This document shows positions 41,333 through 52,897 of a DNA stretch of 64,000 nucleotides, in pieces. Under the pieces are notes generated by a model. It saw only the letters and a program-made list of their open reading frames with translations. It ran no database searches and had not been told where the DNA came from. Each line of letters begins with the position of its first letter. Position 1 is the first letter of the stretch. A program made the translations under genes and the position numbers. Source of the DNA: Bactericera cockerelli (Eukaryota; Arthropoda; Insecta; Hemiptera; Triozidae); NCBI GenBank assembly GCA_024516035.1, contig CM044957.1:310001-374000 (forward strand). The letters are read 5' to 3'.

Positions 41333-41730
41333 TTTAATCCGCACGAGTCTTATACATTTTGCCAGACCCTGTTTGTTCAACGAAATTTCAATGCATTAGA
41401 AGGGGTTAAATGAAAGGAAGATAAATTTTTAATTCCCTTTTTCAGAATAAAATATCCCGAAAAAGAAAGGCGAGGTAAGAAGCAGAGGAGCAAGGAGTCC
41501 TCTGCCTTTATTTTTAAGGAATTATGCATGAAAAAGTAAACTCAAATAAAAAGGGGGAAGCCATTTTAAGAGGGTCTGCTTTCCTTTTTTTGTACATTTT
41601 AGGGGGAACTTTAAAATAAAAAAAAAAATTTAAGGAGGGTAAACGGAGAAAAATAATCCACATCGGGGCTTTTCTCAACTTTCCATACTTGATACTTTGT
41701 AACATTGAATTATTTAAATTCTATAACACT
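41333..41730. other. Intergenic, nothing recognised
   Basis: No support for any gene. Short open frames lack features. Confidence 0.45.
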
Positions 41731-42207
41731 ATGAAATACACTGCCAATTATGGACACAATACTTCCTTGTGAATGGTAATCAACTAATCATTTTTTTCAA
41801 GTTTTATTATCGTTAGAATGTTTTTTTATACTAAATTACTTGTATTTACAAAAGTTCTGTACCGATTCTCCTCAAATTTGTTTTAAATAGTAGAATGTTG
41901 TTTTTTCTTCATTCTAGATTTTACAAGAAATTCTGTATCGGCGCAAGTCGAACCTTACTTATTGACATTTTTGTCCAAAATTTCGGATTTTCTTGACTAT
42001 CAGAGCTCAATCAAAATTTACTAACAAATATGTATAAATTCACTATGTAAAACAATAATGCGCATAGACCTACGTACAAAATTTCATCAAATGTAATCGG
42101 ATGTACCGTTCACGAGATAAAAGCGTAAAAAATTAGTGGTCCGAATCGAACCCAGGTCACGATGCGTGCAATGCCTAGCGCGCTAACTCACTCTGGCTCG
42201 GTGACTG
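41731..42207. repeat. Dispersed repeat with a tRNA-like end
   Basis: About 41731-42135 matches 18579-18960 (CTGCCAAT.ATGGACACAAT, TCCAAAATTTCGGATTTTCT, GTACCGTTCACGAGATAAA). At 42140-42207 a minus-strand tRNA-like segment follows (GTCACCGAGCCAGAGTGAGT, CCTGGGTTCGATTCGGACCA). Function unknown. Confidence 0.55.
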
Positions 42208-42526
42208 TTAAAATGATAGATTAAATAGGTAAAAAAATATTGTACTTATAACACATCCACTGTACGATTTATGCATATTGCATACCTAAGTCAAAATATT
42301 CTAGGCTGCAGAGAAGGTGGAAAAGACGAAGAAAATAATACATATCTCACGCCGTATTTCTTTGTGAGTATGCAATGTGCGTAACTTATTTCAACTTCTT
42401 TCCAACCAATGGGTCCTAGGAATGAAATGATGTCACGTGCATTTTGCAAATCATGTTGGACACAATAATTTTTGGTCCAAACCTTTCATACTCTTACCAT
42501 GCACGGTAAAGCTTAGAATATATTAT

Positions 42527-43043
42527 CGTCGCTTAAGAAGAGGTACCTCGTAAGTCCGATTTTTGAACTTTTCAGGAGACAGTAAAAACTGATTATAAAC
42601 TTGTGGGCAGGTTTAAAAAAAATAAAAAAATCAGTTTAACCATAAACATATACCTGTTTTATCGATTGAAATTACTATTTTTTTGATAAAACTTGTATTT
42701 TTACGAGATATCGGACATACGAGGTACCTCTCAAGTGATTCTTGTAAAATTTTCAGAAAAGCATGTGTGCATTTTTTGTAGAGGTATCTTGTATCTCTGA
42801 TTTATTTTACACAATACACATATATTACTGATTGGAGATACGAGGTCTCACCAGAAATTTTCTTCAAATCAAAAATATCGATTTACGAGGTAAACTTTAA
42901 TCGATTATTGTGGCATTTTTTGTATTTGAATGGTCATATAAAACCGATTTTAAAAAAATCGATATTTTTTTTCCGATTCCAACGATACCAAAAACGTATT
43001 ATCGAAAAATTCGGACTTACGAGGTACCTCTTCTTAAGCGACG
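42527..43043. mobile_element. MITE with TTAT target duplication
   Basis: Ends CGTCGCTTAAGAAGAGGTAC, CTCGTAAGTCCGA and the exact inverse, ~33 bp perfect. TTAT flanks both sides (42523-42526, 43044-43047). The interior repeats variants of TACGAGGTACCTC at least four times. No coding capacity in 517 bp. Confidence 0.8.
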
Positions 43044-43581
43044 TTATGTATACAGGGTGTCCCACCAAACTTGGACACCTCAAATTACTCGGCCCCTGAA
43101 AGAGTTTTTGAAAAATAAAAAATCCTAGGGTATTTTTTTTATACAGGGTGGTTCAAAAGTCAGAAATTGAGGTGTCAACTTCCGATTTTTAAATGGATCG
43201 ACCTGAATTTTATTTGATAATTTTACTTCTAATTTTTTTTTATTTAATATAGTACTTTTATTGTATATTTCAAGTCTCTTACACAGATATAGCATTTCGA
43301 TACATTCAAAATGAGACTATTTTAAAGAGTAATTATATATGAAAGTATTTTGTACCCCATTCAGATTAAATCTGGTGGCGGGATACAAGAAAAAAAAAGA
43401 GTTATCATGAAGTTAAGTTAAAGAGTAACAAGTAGAAAAGTAGAAAAGATTTTTTTGTATGTAAATTTTGAAAATAAAGTAAATCAAGAAGAGATCAAGA
43501 AAAATGAAAGAAAAAAAGCCTAAAAAAAGAAAAAAAAAAAAAAAAAAAAAGAAGAGAAGAGAGAGAGAGAGAAAAAAAAAA

Positions 43582-45105
43582 TCATGCCAGTGGTAATAAT
43601 TTTTGTAATGTTATTTGGTTAGATATGATGTATTTTTTAGTTCTGTTTTTCAATAGGAGTGGTACATTTTTCAAAACTTTAATTTCTGTTGGTAATATAT
43701 TAAAAAGTTTTTGTCCTAAATAAAAGAACAAAGACATTTCTTTGTCCTGCTTGTCTTGTATTGTGAGTGTGAGTGTGATTATGTTCTGTCCATATGTCAC
43801 TGTATTTTATTGTGTAGAGTGTAAGTTTGTATAAATATAATTGCTCCCGATTAAAGACTTCAAATGATGTATATAAAGTATCTGAATGAAACATTCTATC
43901 TTTTTTTAAAATAATCCTGAGCAATATATTTTGTGATCTACGTAATGGGTCAATTGTATTTTTATACGCACCACCCCATGAGCATATACAATATTGAAGA
44001 AGAGATTGAACAAAGGCATAATAGATCATTCTAAGTATACCCCTGTTACAAACTCTTCTCAAATTATTAATTATGAACATCAGGTGTCGTAGTTTTAGTC
44101 CGTAAGTGTGAAATATTTGTTGTCCATTTGAGATGTTGGTCCAGTATAATTCCTAAGTATTTAGTATTGGTTAGTCTTTGTAAAGTTATAGTCTTATTAT
44201 TTGTTATTGGTATTGTAAGTGATTAATGTAAAGGTGGTTGTCCAGTCATTGTTATTGAAAATGTAATGTAATTGGATTTTGTTAAGTTTAGTTGAAGTGA
44301 CATATTTGAGTACCATTTAGAAACATTTCTCAAGTCTTGTGTAGCAATGTCAAAAGTCGAGTTCCAGTCATTGTCAGTAAAGCAAATACATGCATCATCT
44401 GCATAACTAAAAACGAGGCCATTACTATTTTTTTGTAAATCATTTATATAGATGTTAAAAAGGGCGGGGCCAAGCACACTTCCTTGTGGGATTGAATAAT
44501 CATTACACGTTATAGGTTGAGTAGTAAAACCATTTATTTTAAGTTTTTGTTTTAAAAACATTTTTTTCGATTCCTATTTTTTTTAACTCGTTTAAAAGTA
44601 AAACGTGGTCAACCGAATCATATGCCTTTTTTATATCTAAAAACACAGCTAAAACTTTTTTATTTTTATCCAATTGTTTATGTAAAAAAATAGTTAGTCT
44701 TAGCAAGGCATCTTCAGTACCAATATTTCGTCTGAACCCAAACTGTTGATCAGAGATTATATTTGTCTTTTGTAAATATTTTTCTAATCTTCTATTGACG
44801 ATTTTTTCTAATATTTTGCCTATATTCGATAATACAGCGATTGGTCTGTAGTTTTCAATTAGAATTTTATTACCTTTCTTGTGAATGGGATTAACAATGG
44901 CAATCTTGTAGGTTGTAGGAAATATACCATTTTGTAAACTAGTGTTAAAGATATGTGTTAGAGGTTTTAAAATATATTTCGCAATTTTCTTTAAAACATT
45001 AACAGATATGGCATCATCTCCGTAGCACAATCATTCCTCAAACTCATTATTGTATCAAGTATTTCGTTTGGGTTTGTTTCTTCAAAAAAAATTAATTTAT
45101 TAGGA
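43582..45105 (-). pseudogene. Jockey-like LINE reverse transcriptase, broken
   Basis: Fragmentary minus-strand frames together cover the reverse transcriptase of a Jockey/CR1-type non-LTR retrotransposon: NYRPIAVLSNIGKILEKIVN, the QQFGFRRN and FLDIKKAYDSVDH blocks, IPQGSVLGPALFNIYINDL, the catalytic YADD at about 44400, then the C-terminal SLLQYCICSWGGAYK-type region. At least three frameshifts and a 5' truncation at ~45105 inactivate it. It sits in the left arm of the palindrome, next to the 21-bp minisatellite. Confidence 0.85.
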
Positions 45106-45106
45106 A

Positions 45107-45722
45107 TTGAAGAGGATTAATGTGGAACTGAAGAGGATGAATGTGGAACTGAAGAGGATGAGTATGGAACTGAAGAGGATGAATGTGGAACTGAAGAGGA
45201 TGAATGAGGAATTGAAGAGGATGAACGTGGAATTGAAGAGGATGAATGTGGAACTGAAGAGGATGAGTGTGGAACTGAAGAGGATGAATGTGGAACTGAA
45301 GAGGATGAATGTGGAACTGAAGAGAATGAATGTGGAATTGAAGAGGATGAATGTGGAATTGAAGAGGATGAGTGTGGAACTGAAGAGGATGAGTATGGAA
45401 CTGAAGAGGATGAGTGTGGAACTGAAGAGGATGAGTATGGAACTGAAGAGGATGAGTATGGAACTGAAGAGGATGAGTGTGGAACTGAAGAGAATGAGTA
45501 TGGAACTGAAGAGGATGAATGTGGAACTGAAGAGGATGAGTATTTAACTGTAGAGGATGAGTGTGGAACTGAAGAGGATGAGTGTGGAACTGAAGAGGAT
45601 GAGTGTGGAACTGAATAGGATGAATGTGAATTGAAGAGGATGAATGTGGAATTGAAGAGGATGAATGTAGAGCTGAAGGAGATGAGTTTGGAATTGAAGA
45701 GGATGAATGTGGAATTGTATAG
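45107..45722 (+). repeat. 21-bp minisatellite, ~29 copies
   Basis: Unit GAAGAGGATGAATGTGGAAC, T with mainly A/G and C/T variants (GAGTATGG, GAATGTGG). The 21-bp period keeps all frames open, giving spurious proteins on both strands. It joins the truncated LINE on the left and the palindrome arm on the right. Confidence 0.95.
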
Positions 45723-46448
45723 GAGTACTTTTTTAAACAACAATTTTACATACAGATTGGTTTTTTTTTCGACCAATTTTTTTTTCTAAATCTCGAATAA
45801 CTCAAGTTTGTTTAATTTTTTCGATAACATCAATAGAGAGTGTTTGTGTAATGAAAACACGCACTTTCAATTGGCATTAATTTTTTTTTTATACAGAGTG
45901 GTTCAGAAGTGAAATAATTATTTGATTTTTTTTAAAACTGAGTTTTTTTAATTTTTTATTTGGGGTTAATAATTCTAACCTAATTTTACAAATTTTTTGT
46001 TAGTCATATCGAAAAACAAAACTAAAGTGTTGTACGGGGTGAGACATAATTTTTTGTGACACCCTGTATATGGGCAGTCAAAGAGACGTAAAATTAAATA
46101 TAAAAACTAAATGAGCAAGAAAAACTTTGATTTTTAATGATATAAAAAGTTATGGTGTTTTAACTAATATTGTCGCATGGACCACCCTGTAGATTCTCTT
46201 AAACTTTCATGTGGGTACTCGAGGTTGTATAAAATTCAACGAAGACTTCGAATCGTGGGGGAAAACAAGTAAAAAACACGAATTTTGAAGCCATTTTCAA
46301 TTTGGTGTACACACTGAATGATTTTAAAACTAGAAATAAAAAGTAGGTAGGTGTAGACACAAAATTGAAAACGGCTTTTTAAATTCATTTGTTTCTTTCA
46401 GATTTGGACTCCTCGTTGAATTTTAGACAATTTAACTACCCATATGAT

Positions 46449-47950
46449 CTTCTTCTTCTTCTTCTTCTTTTTCTACGTCTTTTCCCACTCAAGTGGGGTC
46501 GACATTTCTTGACAGCCTTTTCCAAAGTCTCTCGATTTTGTGCCAGGCTCGCGTTTAAATTTTTCTCTCTTAAGTCCTGTTCCACTTTATCTCCAAATTT
46601 CATTTTAGGTCTTCCTCTATTTCTCTTTCCTCTAACTTCCATGTCTCTCACTCTCTTTAAAACATAATCTTCATTTCTTCTTTTCACATGTCCAAACCAT
46701 TGAAGTCTCCTCTCCTGTACTTTCTTTGCAATCTCAGTCACTTTCACTGTCCCCCGTATTCTTGTATTTCTGATCCTATCCATCCTGGTGACACCACACA
46801 TCCATCTCAACATTCTCATCTCTGCTACATTCATTCTATTTTCTTGTCTCTTCTTGATTGGCCACGTTTCAGCTCCATACATCATTGCTGGTCTCACTAC
46901 TGTTTTATAAATGAATCCTTTGTTCCTTACGCTGATTCTCTTGTCACATAACACTCCTGACATTTTTCTCCAGTTCATCCATCCTGCATTTATCCTGCTC
47001 GTAATTTCTTCATCCAATTCTCCATCCATGCATACAATTGATCCCAGGTACTTGAACTTCTTCACTTTTTCCAGACATACTTCTCCAAGTTTCACTCTTA
47101 CTTCTTCTACAATGTCATCCGCATCTTCTTCATTACTTTCTTGATCTTGCTTCTTGTCTGTAAGATGTAGGTGTACAGTTTTATTTACGTTTATTTTTAG
47201 TCCTATTTCTTTTAGTTTTGTTTGCCATACATTTACTTTGTTCTCAATACTTTCTCTATCTGGATCACACAACACAATATCGTCTGCAAACATCATGGAC
47301 CAGGGTGCTTCCTCTCGAGTGTCTTCTGTTATGCAGTCTATCACCAAGTCAAATAGGTAAGGGCTCAGCACAGATCCTTGATGTAGGCCGACGTTCACAT
47401 TCATACTATCACTCATTCCCACTGAACTTCTCACTCTGGTTCTCGCTCCTTTATACATATCTTGGATTAATCTCACATATTTCTCTGGTACATTCTTCTT
47501 TCTCAAGCATCTCCATACTTCTTGTCTTGGTATCCTATCGTACGCTTTTTCTAGGTCTATAAAGGTTAGGTGTAGGTCTTTCTTCTTCTCTCTGTACTTT
47601 TCCATCAACTGACGTAACGCAAAAACAGCATCCATCGTACATCTCCCAGGCATGAATCCAAACTGTTCTTCTCCAATGTTTGTTTCTTTCCTTATCCTTG
47701 TGTCAACTATCCTTTCCCATATCTTCATCGTGTGTGATATCAGTTTTATTCCTCTATAGTTCTTGCAATCTTGAATATCTCCTTTTTCCTTATAAATCGG
47801 TACAATTACACTATCTCTCCATTCATTTGGCATGCATTCTTCTTTCGACTTTTGATTCATCAGATCACACAGCATATCAATACCACACTCTCCAAGACTC
47901 TTCCACGCTTCCACTGGTATCTCATCAGGTCCTGTAGCTTTTCCATTTTT
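46449..47950 (-). mobile_element. 5'-truncated RTE-type LINE with open reverse transcriptase
   Basis: A minus-strand frame runs ~490 codons from the truncation point. It has KATGPDEIPVEAW, IYKEKGDIQDCKNYRGIKLI, FGFMPGRCTMDAVFALRQLM, FIDLEKAYDRIPR, GLHQGSVLSPYLFDLVIDC, catalytic FADD, KFKYLGSIV, and a C-terminal MRMLRWMCGVTRMDRIRN and HVKRRNEDYV region, all typical of RTE clade reverse transcriptases. The element ends in AAG repeats, as RTEs do. A 13-bp target duplication, CTACCCATATGAT (46436-46448) against CTACCCATACGAT (47951-47963), has one mismatch. The endonuclease domain is missing. Confidence 0.9.
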
Positions 47951-48869
47951 CTACCCATACGATGTTTTAAGAAAATATCTACAGGGTGGTCCATGTGACA
48001 ATTTTAGTTAAAACACCATAACTTTTTAATAGAATTAAAAATCGAAGTTTTCCTTGCACATTTAGTATTTCTATTTAATTTTATGTCTTTTTGACTGCCC
48101 ATATACAGGGTGTCAGAAAAAAATTATGTCTCACCCTATACAACACTTTAGTTTTGTTTTTCGATTTGACTAACAAAAAATGTGTAAAATTAGGTTAGAA
48201 TTATTAATCCCAAATAAAAAATTAAAAAAACTCAGTTTTAAAAATAATCATATCATTATTTCACTTGTGAACCACTCTGTATAAAAAAATTTGATGCCAA
48301 TTGAAAGTGCGTGTTTTCATTACACAAACACTCTCTATTCTTGTTATCGAAAAAATTAAACAAACTTGAGTTATTCGAGATTTAGAAAAAAAAATTGGTC
48401 GAAAAAAAACCACCCTGTATGTAAAATTTTTATTTAAAAAAGTACTCAGAAACCATTTAGAAGTAAAATTATCAAATAAAATTCAGGTCGATCCATTTAA
48501 AAATCGAAAATTGACACCTCAATTTCTGACTTTTGAACCACCCTGTATAAAAAAAATTCATGACTGAAACCGCATAATTAGACTTTGTACCCTAGGATTT
48601 TTTATTTTTCAAAAACTCTTTCAGGGGCTGAGTAATTTGAGGTGTCCAAGCTTGGTGGGACACCCTGTATTTTAAAAGTAGTTAATATTTCAAGTTTACA
48701 TATTTTATTGCACGTTTTTTTATTGTACTAGGCTTTTGTATTTTTGTAGACTGGTTGAATTTAATAAGTACAAAGATATAAAATAATTTGATTCCAAAAA
48801 ATATTTTGTCTTAAATGTTAAGGCATTTTAGCCAGCTTCAATGGTACGTCTATTTAAATCAGTTTCGTT

Positions 48870-48990
48870 CTATCCTAACCTCGATGGACGTCGCGTCGCT
48901 TATGACATCCATCGTGGTTAGGACTTGAGTGGGTGACCATTCAAATTCGAACCATCGTGACAATTCGAACAATCGTTAGAAAGAGATTGC
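48870..48990 (+). repeat. 5S-SINE fragments in inverted arrangement
   Basis: CCTAACCTCGATGGACGTC and GACATCCATCGTGGTTAGG are inverted copies of one 5S-SINE segment. The right piece continues GACTTGAGTGGGTGACCATT, the 5S box C-like region. Confidence 0.6.
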
Positions 48991-49044
48991 CTAAAGCGAA
49001 AAAATTATAATTAATATTATTACTTGTATTATAATTATAATAAT

Positions 49045-49243
49045 AACATTAATAACAATCTTTAGTGGAAGGTATCCATCAGGCGAGGTTAATGAACAAA
49101 ACATTTTCTTCCCTCTAACCCTCAGAGTATTATTATTATGTGGTCACAAACTCAAATAAATGAGGAAACGAGGTGGGATTCGAACCAACGGATCCCTACG
49201 CTACCTGCATTACCAGACTAGCGCGTTTACTTGACTACCAGTA
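49045..49243 (-). mobile_element. tRNA-derived SINE (family F)
   Basis: Minus-strand head ACTGGTAGTCAAGTAAACGC, GCTAGTCTGGTAATGCAGGT, GTTGGTTCGAATCCCACC. Body TTGAGTTTGTGACCACATAA, tail CTCGCCTGATGGATACCTTC, CACTAAAGATTGTTATT. Confidence 0.7.
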
Positions 49244-49303
49244 TAATAATTATGTAGGTAGGTATATATTAATTCTAAGTTTGTGTCTCTCTCATTATAG
49301 TCA

Positions 49304-49385
49304 GTCCCGGTAGCTCAGCGGTCAAGGCGTCTGACCGGTAATCCAGAGGTCGCGGGTTCAAAAACCCCACCAGGTCATAACAAGT
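49304..49385 (+). repeat. SINE family G head fused to a LINE
   Basis: GTCCCGGTAGCTCAGCGGTC, AAGGCGTCTGACCGGTAATC, CAGAGGTCGCGGGTTCAAAA, then GGTCATAACAAGTTTTCCTC, matches the head and early body of family G. Instead of the usual short tail it continues straight into the LINE coding region at 49386. Confidence 0.75.
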
Positions 49386-50095
49386 TTTCCTCCCTATTGG
49401 AAGGTCTGATATGGTCTCCTAGTCAAAAAAATCATTCAAAAACAATCGAAAATATACAAGCTAAATTTGCTAGATATCTATTCAAAAAAGTAAATAATTT
49501 TTATCCGACATATCCAGAGCAAATCTCTTACTCGCTTCTTATTGAAAACCTTGACCTGCTTAAGCTGGAAGATCGAAGAGAACTAGAAAAAATGAAATTT
49601 CTTTACAAAATAATAAATAATAACATTGACGCACCACAAATTCTTTCAAAGATCTCCTTCAAAGTTCCTCGACCAGGCCTGAGACAAAGAAACTTATTCT
49701 TTGACATACAAAACAATATTTCACCAAAATCCCCCATCACATCGTCCATGAAGACATTCAATAACTTGGACATAAAACCTGATTTTTCGTTAAACTACAA
49801 CGATTTCACAGATTTTCTGAACCCTCAATAGCAGAGCCTAATTCAAAAATGTAATATCCGTTAATACATTTTAAATAGGTACATAGAATTTATCAATCTA
49901 TACATATTTACCTTTATGTACTTGATTATAAGAATTAGTTTTATGAAAATTATTATCCTATTGTATCGATTAACAAAACCTATATGTATATTTATGCTAG
50001 TATTGTTACATTTAATTCCTTTATTATATGTAATGTTGCATATCTAAAAAAAAAAAAAAAAGTCTTAAACAGGCAGTATAAGTAAGGCGATATTA
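49386..50095 (+). pseudogene. LINE (Jockey-like) C-terminus and 3' end
   Basis: About 144 codons to the stop near 49829 encode the end of a Jockey/CR1-type LINE polyprotein: LIWSPSQKNHSKTIENIQAK, FARYLFKK, LLIENLDLLKLEDRRELEKM, KFLYKIINNN, then KVPRPGLRQRNLFF. The 3' untranslated part reaches poly(A) at 50047-50061 and GGCAGTATAAGTAAGGCGAT with ATT-rich sequence, shared with the tails of family G SINEs. The start is a truncation junction, not a start codon. No upstream reverse transcriptase is present. Confidence 0.8.
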
Positions 50096-50790
50096 CTATA
50101 ATTTTTATATGTACGTATAATGTATTAAATGTATGTATAAAATATTACGTCTTTATTAATCAATAATGTACATTTACCTATTTATCAAAAATACACATTT
50201 CTTTTCTTATGTACATACAGTCATACATATAATATAAATATACTATACGTCAGGTACATAATATAAGGTAAAGTAAATATACACTTCTAGATCTTTCCCA
50301 GGATCTTCTGGAGACAGCCCTATTTCTTTGGCTGTCGCGAAGTATATGAGAAGGTGGAGCGAAAAGTTCGCTTTCTCTGGGGAAACGCACGCTCCTCATT
50401 GGTGGAAGAAAATCAAAAAAGGGCCGCGGTAAAAGTTTTCCTAGAAGTTACATTATTCAACGCATACTTACTCTTATTTAACATATTATATACTGTTATT
50501 TAACATATATTATAATATACTCTTGTTTAACATAATAATATCCATGCATTATTCAACTTATTATCCTCCTGAGAATGTTTTCTTTCCTTTTTTATTACCC
50601 CCCTCCCTTTCCCCCTCACCCTTCTTCCCCTTCCACCCCCACCTTCCTATTACCTCTTTGGATCTCATTTATTTTGCACAAAGTTCAACCGCCGCCATAT
50701 TTGAAACCGCCGAAATGACAAGCAATCTTAAATTATTAAAATTTGTGAAAAACAAATGAAAAATTCTGAGTTTTCTCCTCAATGTCTTTG
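50096..50790. other. Intergenic, nothing recognised
   Basis: AT-rich, then a C/T-rich stretch at 50580-50660. CCGCCGCCATATTTGAAACC near 50690 has no frame I recognise. Confidence 0.45.
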
Positions 50791-50821
50791 TATGTCCTCT
50801 CTCTCTCTTTCTCTCTCTCTA

Positions 50822-50854
<33 letters not shown>

Positions 50855-50990
50855 TTCTTTCTCTCTCTTTCATTCTCTTTATCTCTCTCTCTCTTTCTCT
50901 CTCTCTCCCTCTCTCCCTTTCTTTGTCTCTCTTTATCTGTCTTCTCCCTTTTTCTTCTCTCCCGCTCCTCTCTCGCCTTCACTCTATATA
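50791..50990. repeat. CT-rich microsatellite
   Basis: TCTCTC/TTTCTC repeats; apparent long frames on both strands are artefacts. Confidence 0.9.
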
Positions 50991-51246
50991 TCCTTCTCAC
51001 ACTCTTCCTCCCTTGCCTTACTGAAAGTAACCGTATCTCCTTTTGACTATCTTCAAAATAGACAATTTCGAACTTCTAAAACTTCTTAAATAATGAAAAT
51101 AGTTGAAATGAAATGAAATAATGAAATAAAATAAAAATAACTGTACCATAAATATTTTTACATTCAAATTGCTGATGGGACCTCAGCATGCAAAAGTTTG
51201 AATGAATGCCAACGTCCTATGGGCGATTGTACGAATGCACTCTTAA

Positions 51247-52869
51247 CCCATGAACGACGAACTTTTTTTGTCGACAGAATTGTTTGAATTTTTGATATGT
51301 TTGTCCTGAGGCAATTTCAAACGACTTTTCTCTTTAAAATTTCTTTCTATCTTTTATTGATTCCGAGGTACAGGGGTGACCATATATGAGCACTCCGGCA
51401 GATATTGAGTCAAAAATTGGAAAAAATAGAATTTTTTTTTTTTTTTTTTGATATTTTTTCAAATTTTATTGTATTTTCCAAGTTTATTTTACCTACAAAC
51501 AAATAAATAAAAAATTCAGTCTTTCTTTTAGAAATTTAAAATTATAAAACAAAATAATAAAACCTAATGACTAGGCATGTGTACGAGTGTAATAGATAAA
51601 TAAAATGGAGGAACTTATACCTAAAAGGAACCTAGTTGAGGATTGTAATTTTAAAAGTATTAAAATCGTTTCTTTGATCATCACAAGGAATATAGGTACC
51701 TAGGTAAATAATACAATAATAATTATAAAATAATAAACAAAAAAATGTTCAGTACAAAATAGTGGTTAGTCATCAAAGCTTTGAAATGTCAATAATTTCA
51801 AAGCTCACTTGAAAGGTGTTTTTGTTGTTGTTGTGGTTGTAGTTGGCTTGGCTAAAGCTGGGGGGAATGATGGTCTCCAACTAACTTTAGTTGAAAATTT
51901 GACTCGTTCTGAAGCACATATTTCTATATCTACTTATTCACCCATGAATAAGTAGAATAGATATTTATTATCTTCTCATGTAAATTGAGGTAGTGACGAG
52001 GCTGCGTTTCGCCCTGGTCTATTACATAAGGACCTTCTGCTTCTGGATCTGGGGCCTGGACAGGAACATCATCATCATCTTCATCATTGTCCGGGTTAAC
52101 AATTACTCTTACCTCAGCAGGAGCTCTAAGCTGGTTTGTGTTCAGATTATCAACTTCTCCACCTAAAAAAACGGGGAAGTGATAATTATTTCAATTCAAT
52201 TTTATTTTTATTTGAAGTAAGTAGGTAGGTAATAATTAAAATACTACACAAAAACCCATCTCATTAAAAAAAACTATTAAAAAGAATAGGTGGGTAGGTA
52301 GGTATAGGTACCAAGAGTCTTCATCTGTTAGTGCTCCACTAAATGGTTCGACCAGCAGTTCAGGGTCATTGATATCATCATTGTAAATGAGATTTATTGC
52401 CTCCTCCAAAGTAAAACCCCTCCTGTAAATGAAAAAAATCCATTTTCCATTTTTTTACTACATATCTGCCGGGACGTCCATATATGGTTACTCAAATTTC
52501 TAACCCTTGTAGAATCGGAACGGTAAATCGTAAAAACATAAATGTTATATATTAAGAAAGTTAATTTTGTTGAAAATAAAACTTTAAATATTAAAACACC
52601 AAAAAATTGAAAATTAAATAAAATAAATTACTTACTCCCAACGTTACTCCATCTCGAGCACGTGTGAAGAGCAGCCACCACTTTGCAGGACAACAGGTGC
52701 ACTACGACTAATTTAAATCACAAAAAAAAAACAAAAAAACAAGTCGGAATATTGTTCTGAACATTACAATTTAAGCCCCGCCTCTCTACCTCCCCTACTT
52801 CTCGAGTAATGGAGAAAAGAAGAGGGGTATGTTTAGGTAACCATATATGGTACTGCCGGCGTTCATGGG
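51247..52869 (-). mobile_element. piggyBac-type transposon, internally deleted
   Basis: Terminal CCCATGAACG at 51247 and its inverse CGTTCATGGG ending at 52869, flanked on both sides by TTAA (51243-51246, 52870-52873), the obligate piggyBac target. Related subterminal words ACCATATATG and CTCCGGCAG / TACTGCCGGC lie near each end. Inside are two exon-like pieces of an N-terminal transposase region on the minus strand and no catalytic DDD domain, so this copy cannot move itself. Confidence 0.9.
51990..52422 (-). pseudogene. piggyBac-like (PGBD) transposase N-terminal exons
   Basis: Minus strand, two exon-like pieces. About 52311-52422, preceded by TTTCATTTACAG, encodes GFTLEEAINLIYNDDINDPE and ends in TDEDSW. 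About 51990-52162, preceded by CCGTTTTTTTAG, encodes an acidic stretch with NPDNDEDDDDVPVQAPDPEA. FTLEEA- and TDEDS-containing acidic N-termini are characteristic of PGBD-type transposases. The DDE-related catalytic domain is absent. Exon limits are inferred from splice-like sites. Confidence 0.65.
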
Positions 52870-52897
52870 TTAATAGACCTGTAACATCCGTAACTCT

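Larger units (their letters stand above)
43053..48667. mobile_element. Large nested palindrome with CAGGGTG ends
   Basis: The outer pair CAGGGTGTCCCACCAAACTT / GGTGGGACACCCTG is at 43053 and 48667. Successive inner pairs are at 43144/48545 (CAGGGTGGTTCAAAAGTCAG), 45753/48417, 45894/48279 (CAGAGTGGTTCAGAAGTG), plus mirrored ends near 46060/48110 and 46185/47990. The apex is near 46330. The arms therefore look like fold-back elements inserted inside each other, or an inverted duplication that captured several. The left arm is split by a LINE plus minisatellite (about 43234-45725), and the right arm near the apex by an RTE LINE (46449-47950). Confidence 0.85.
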
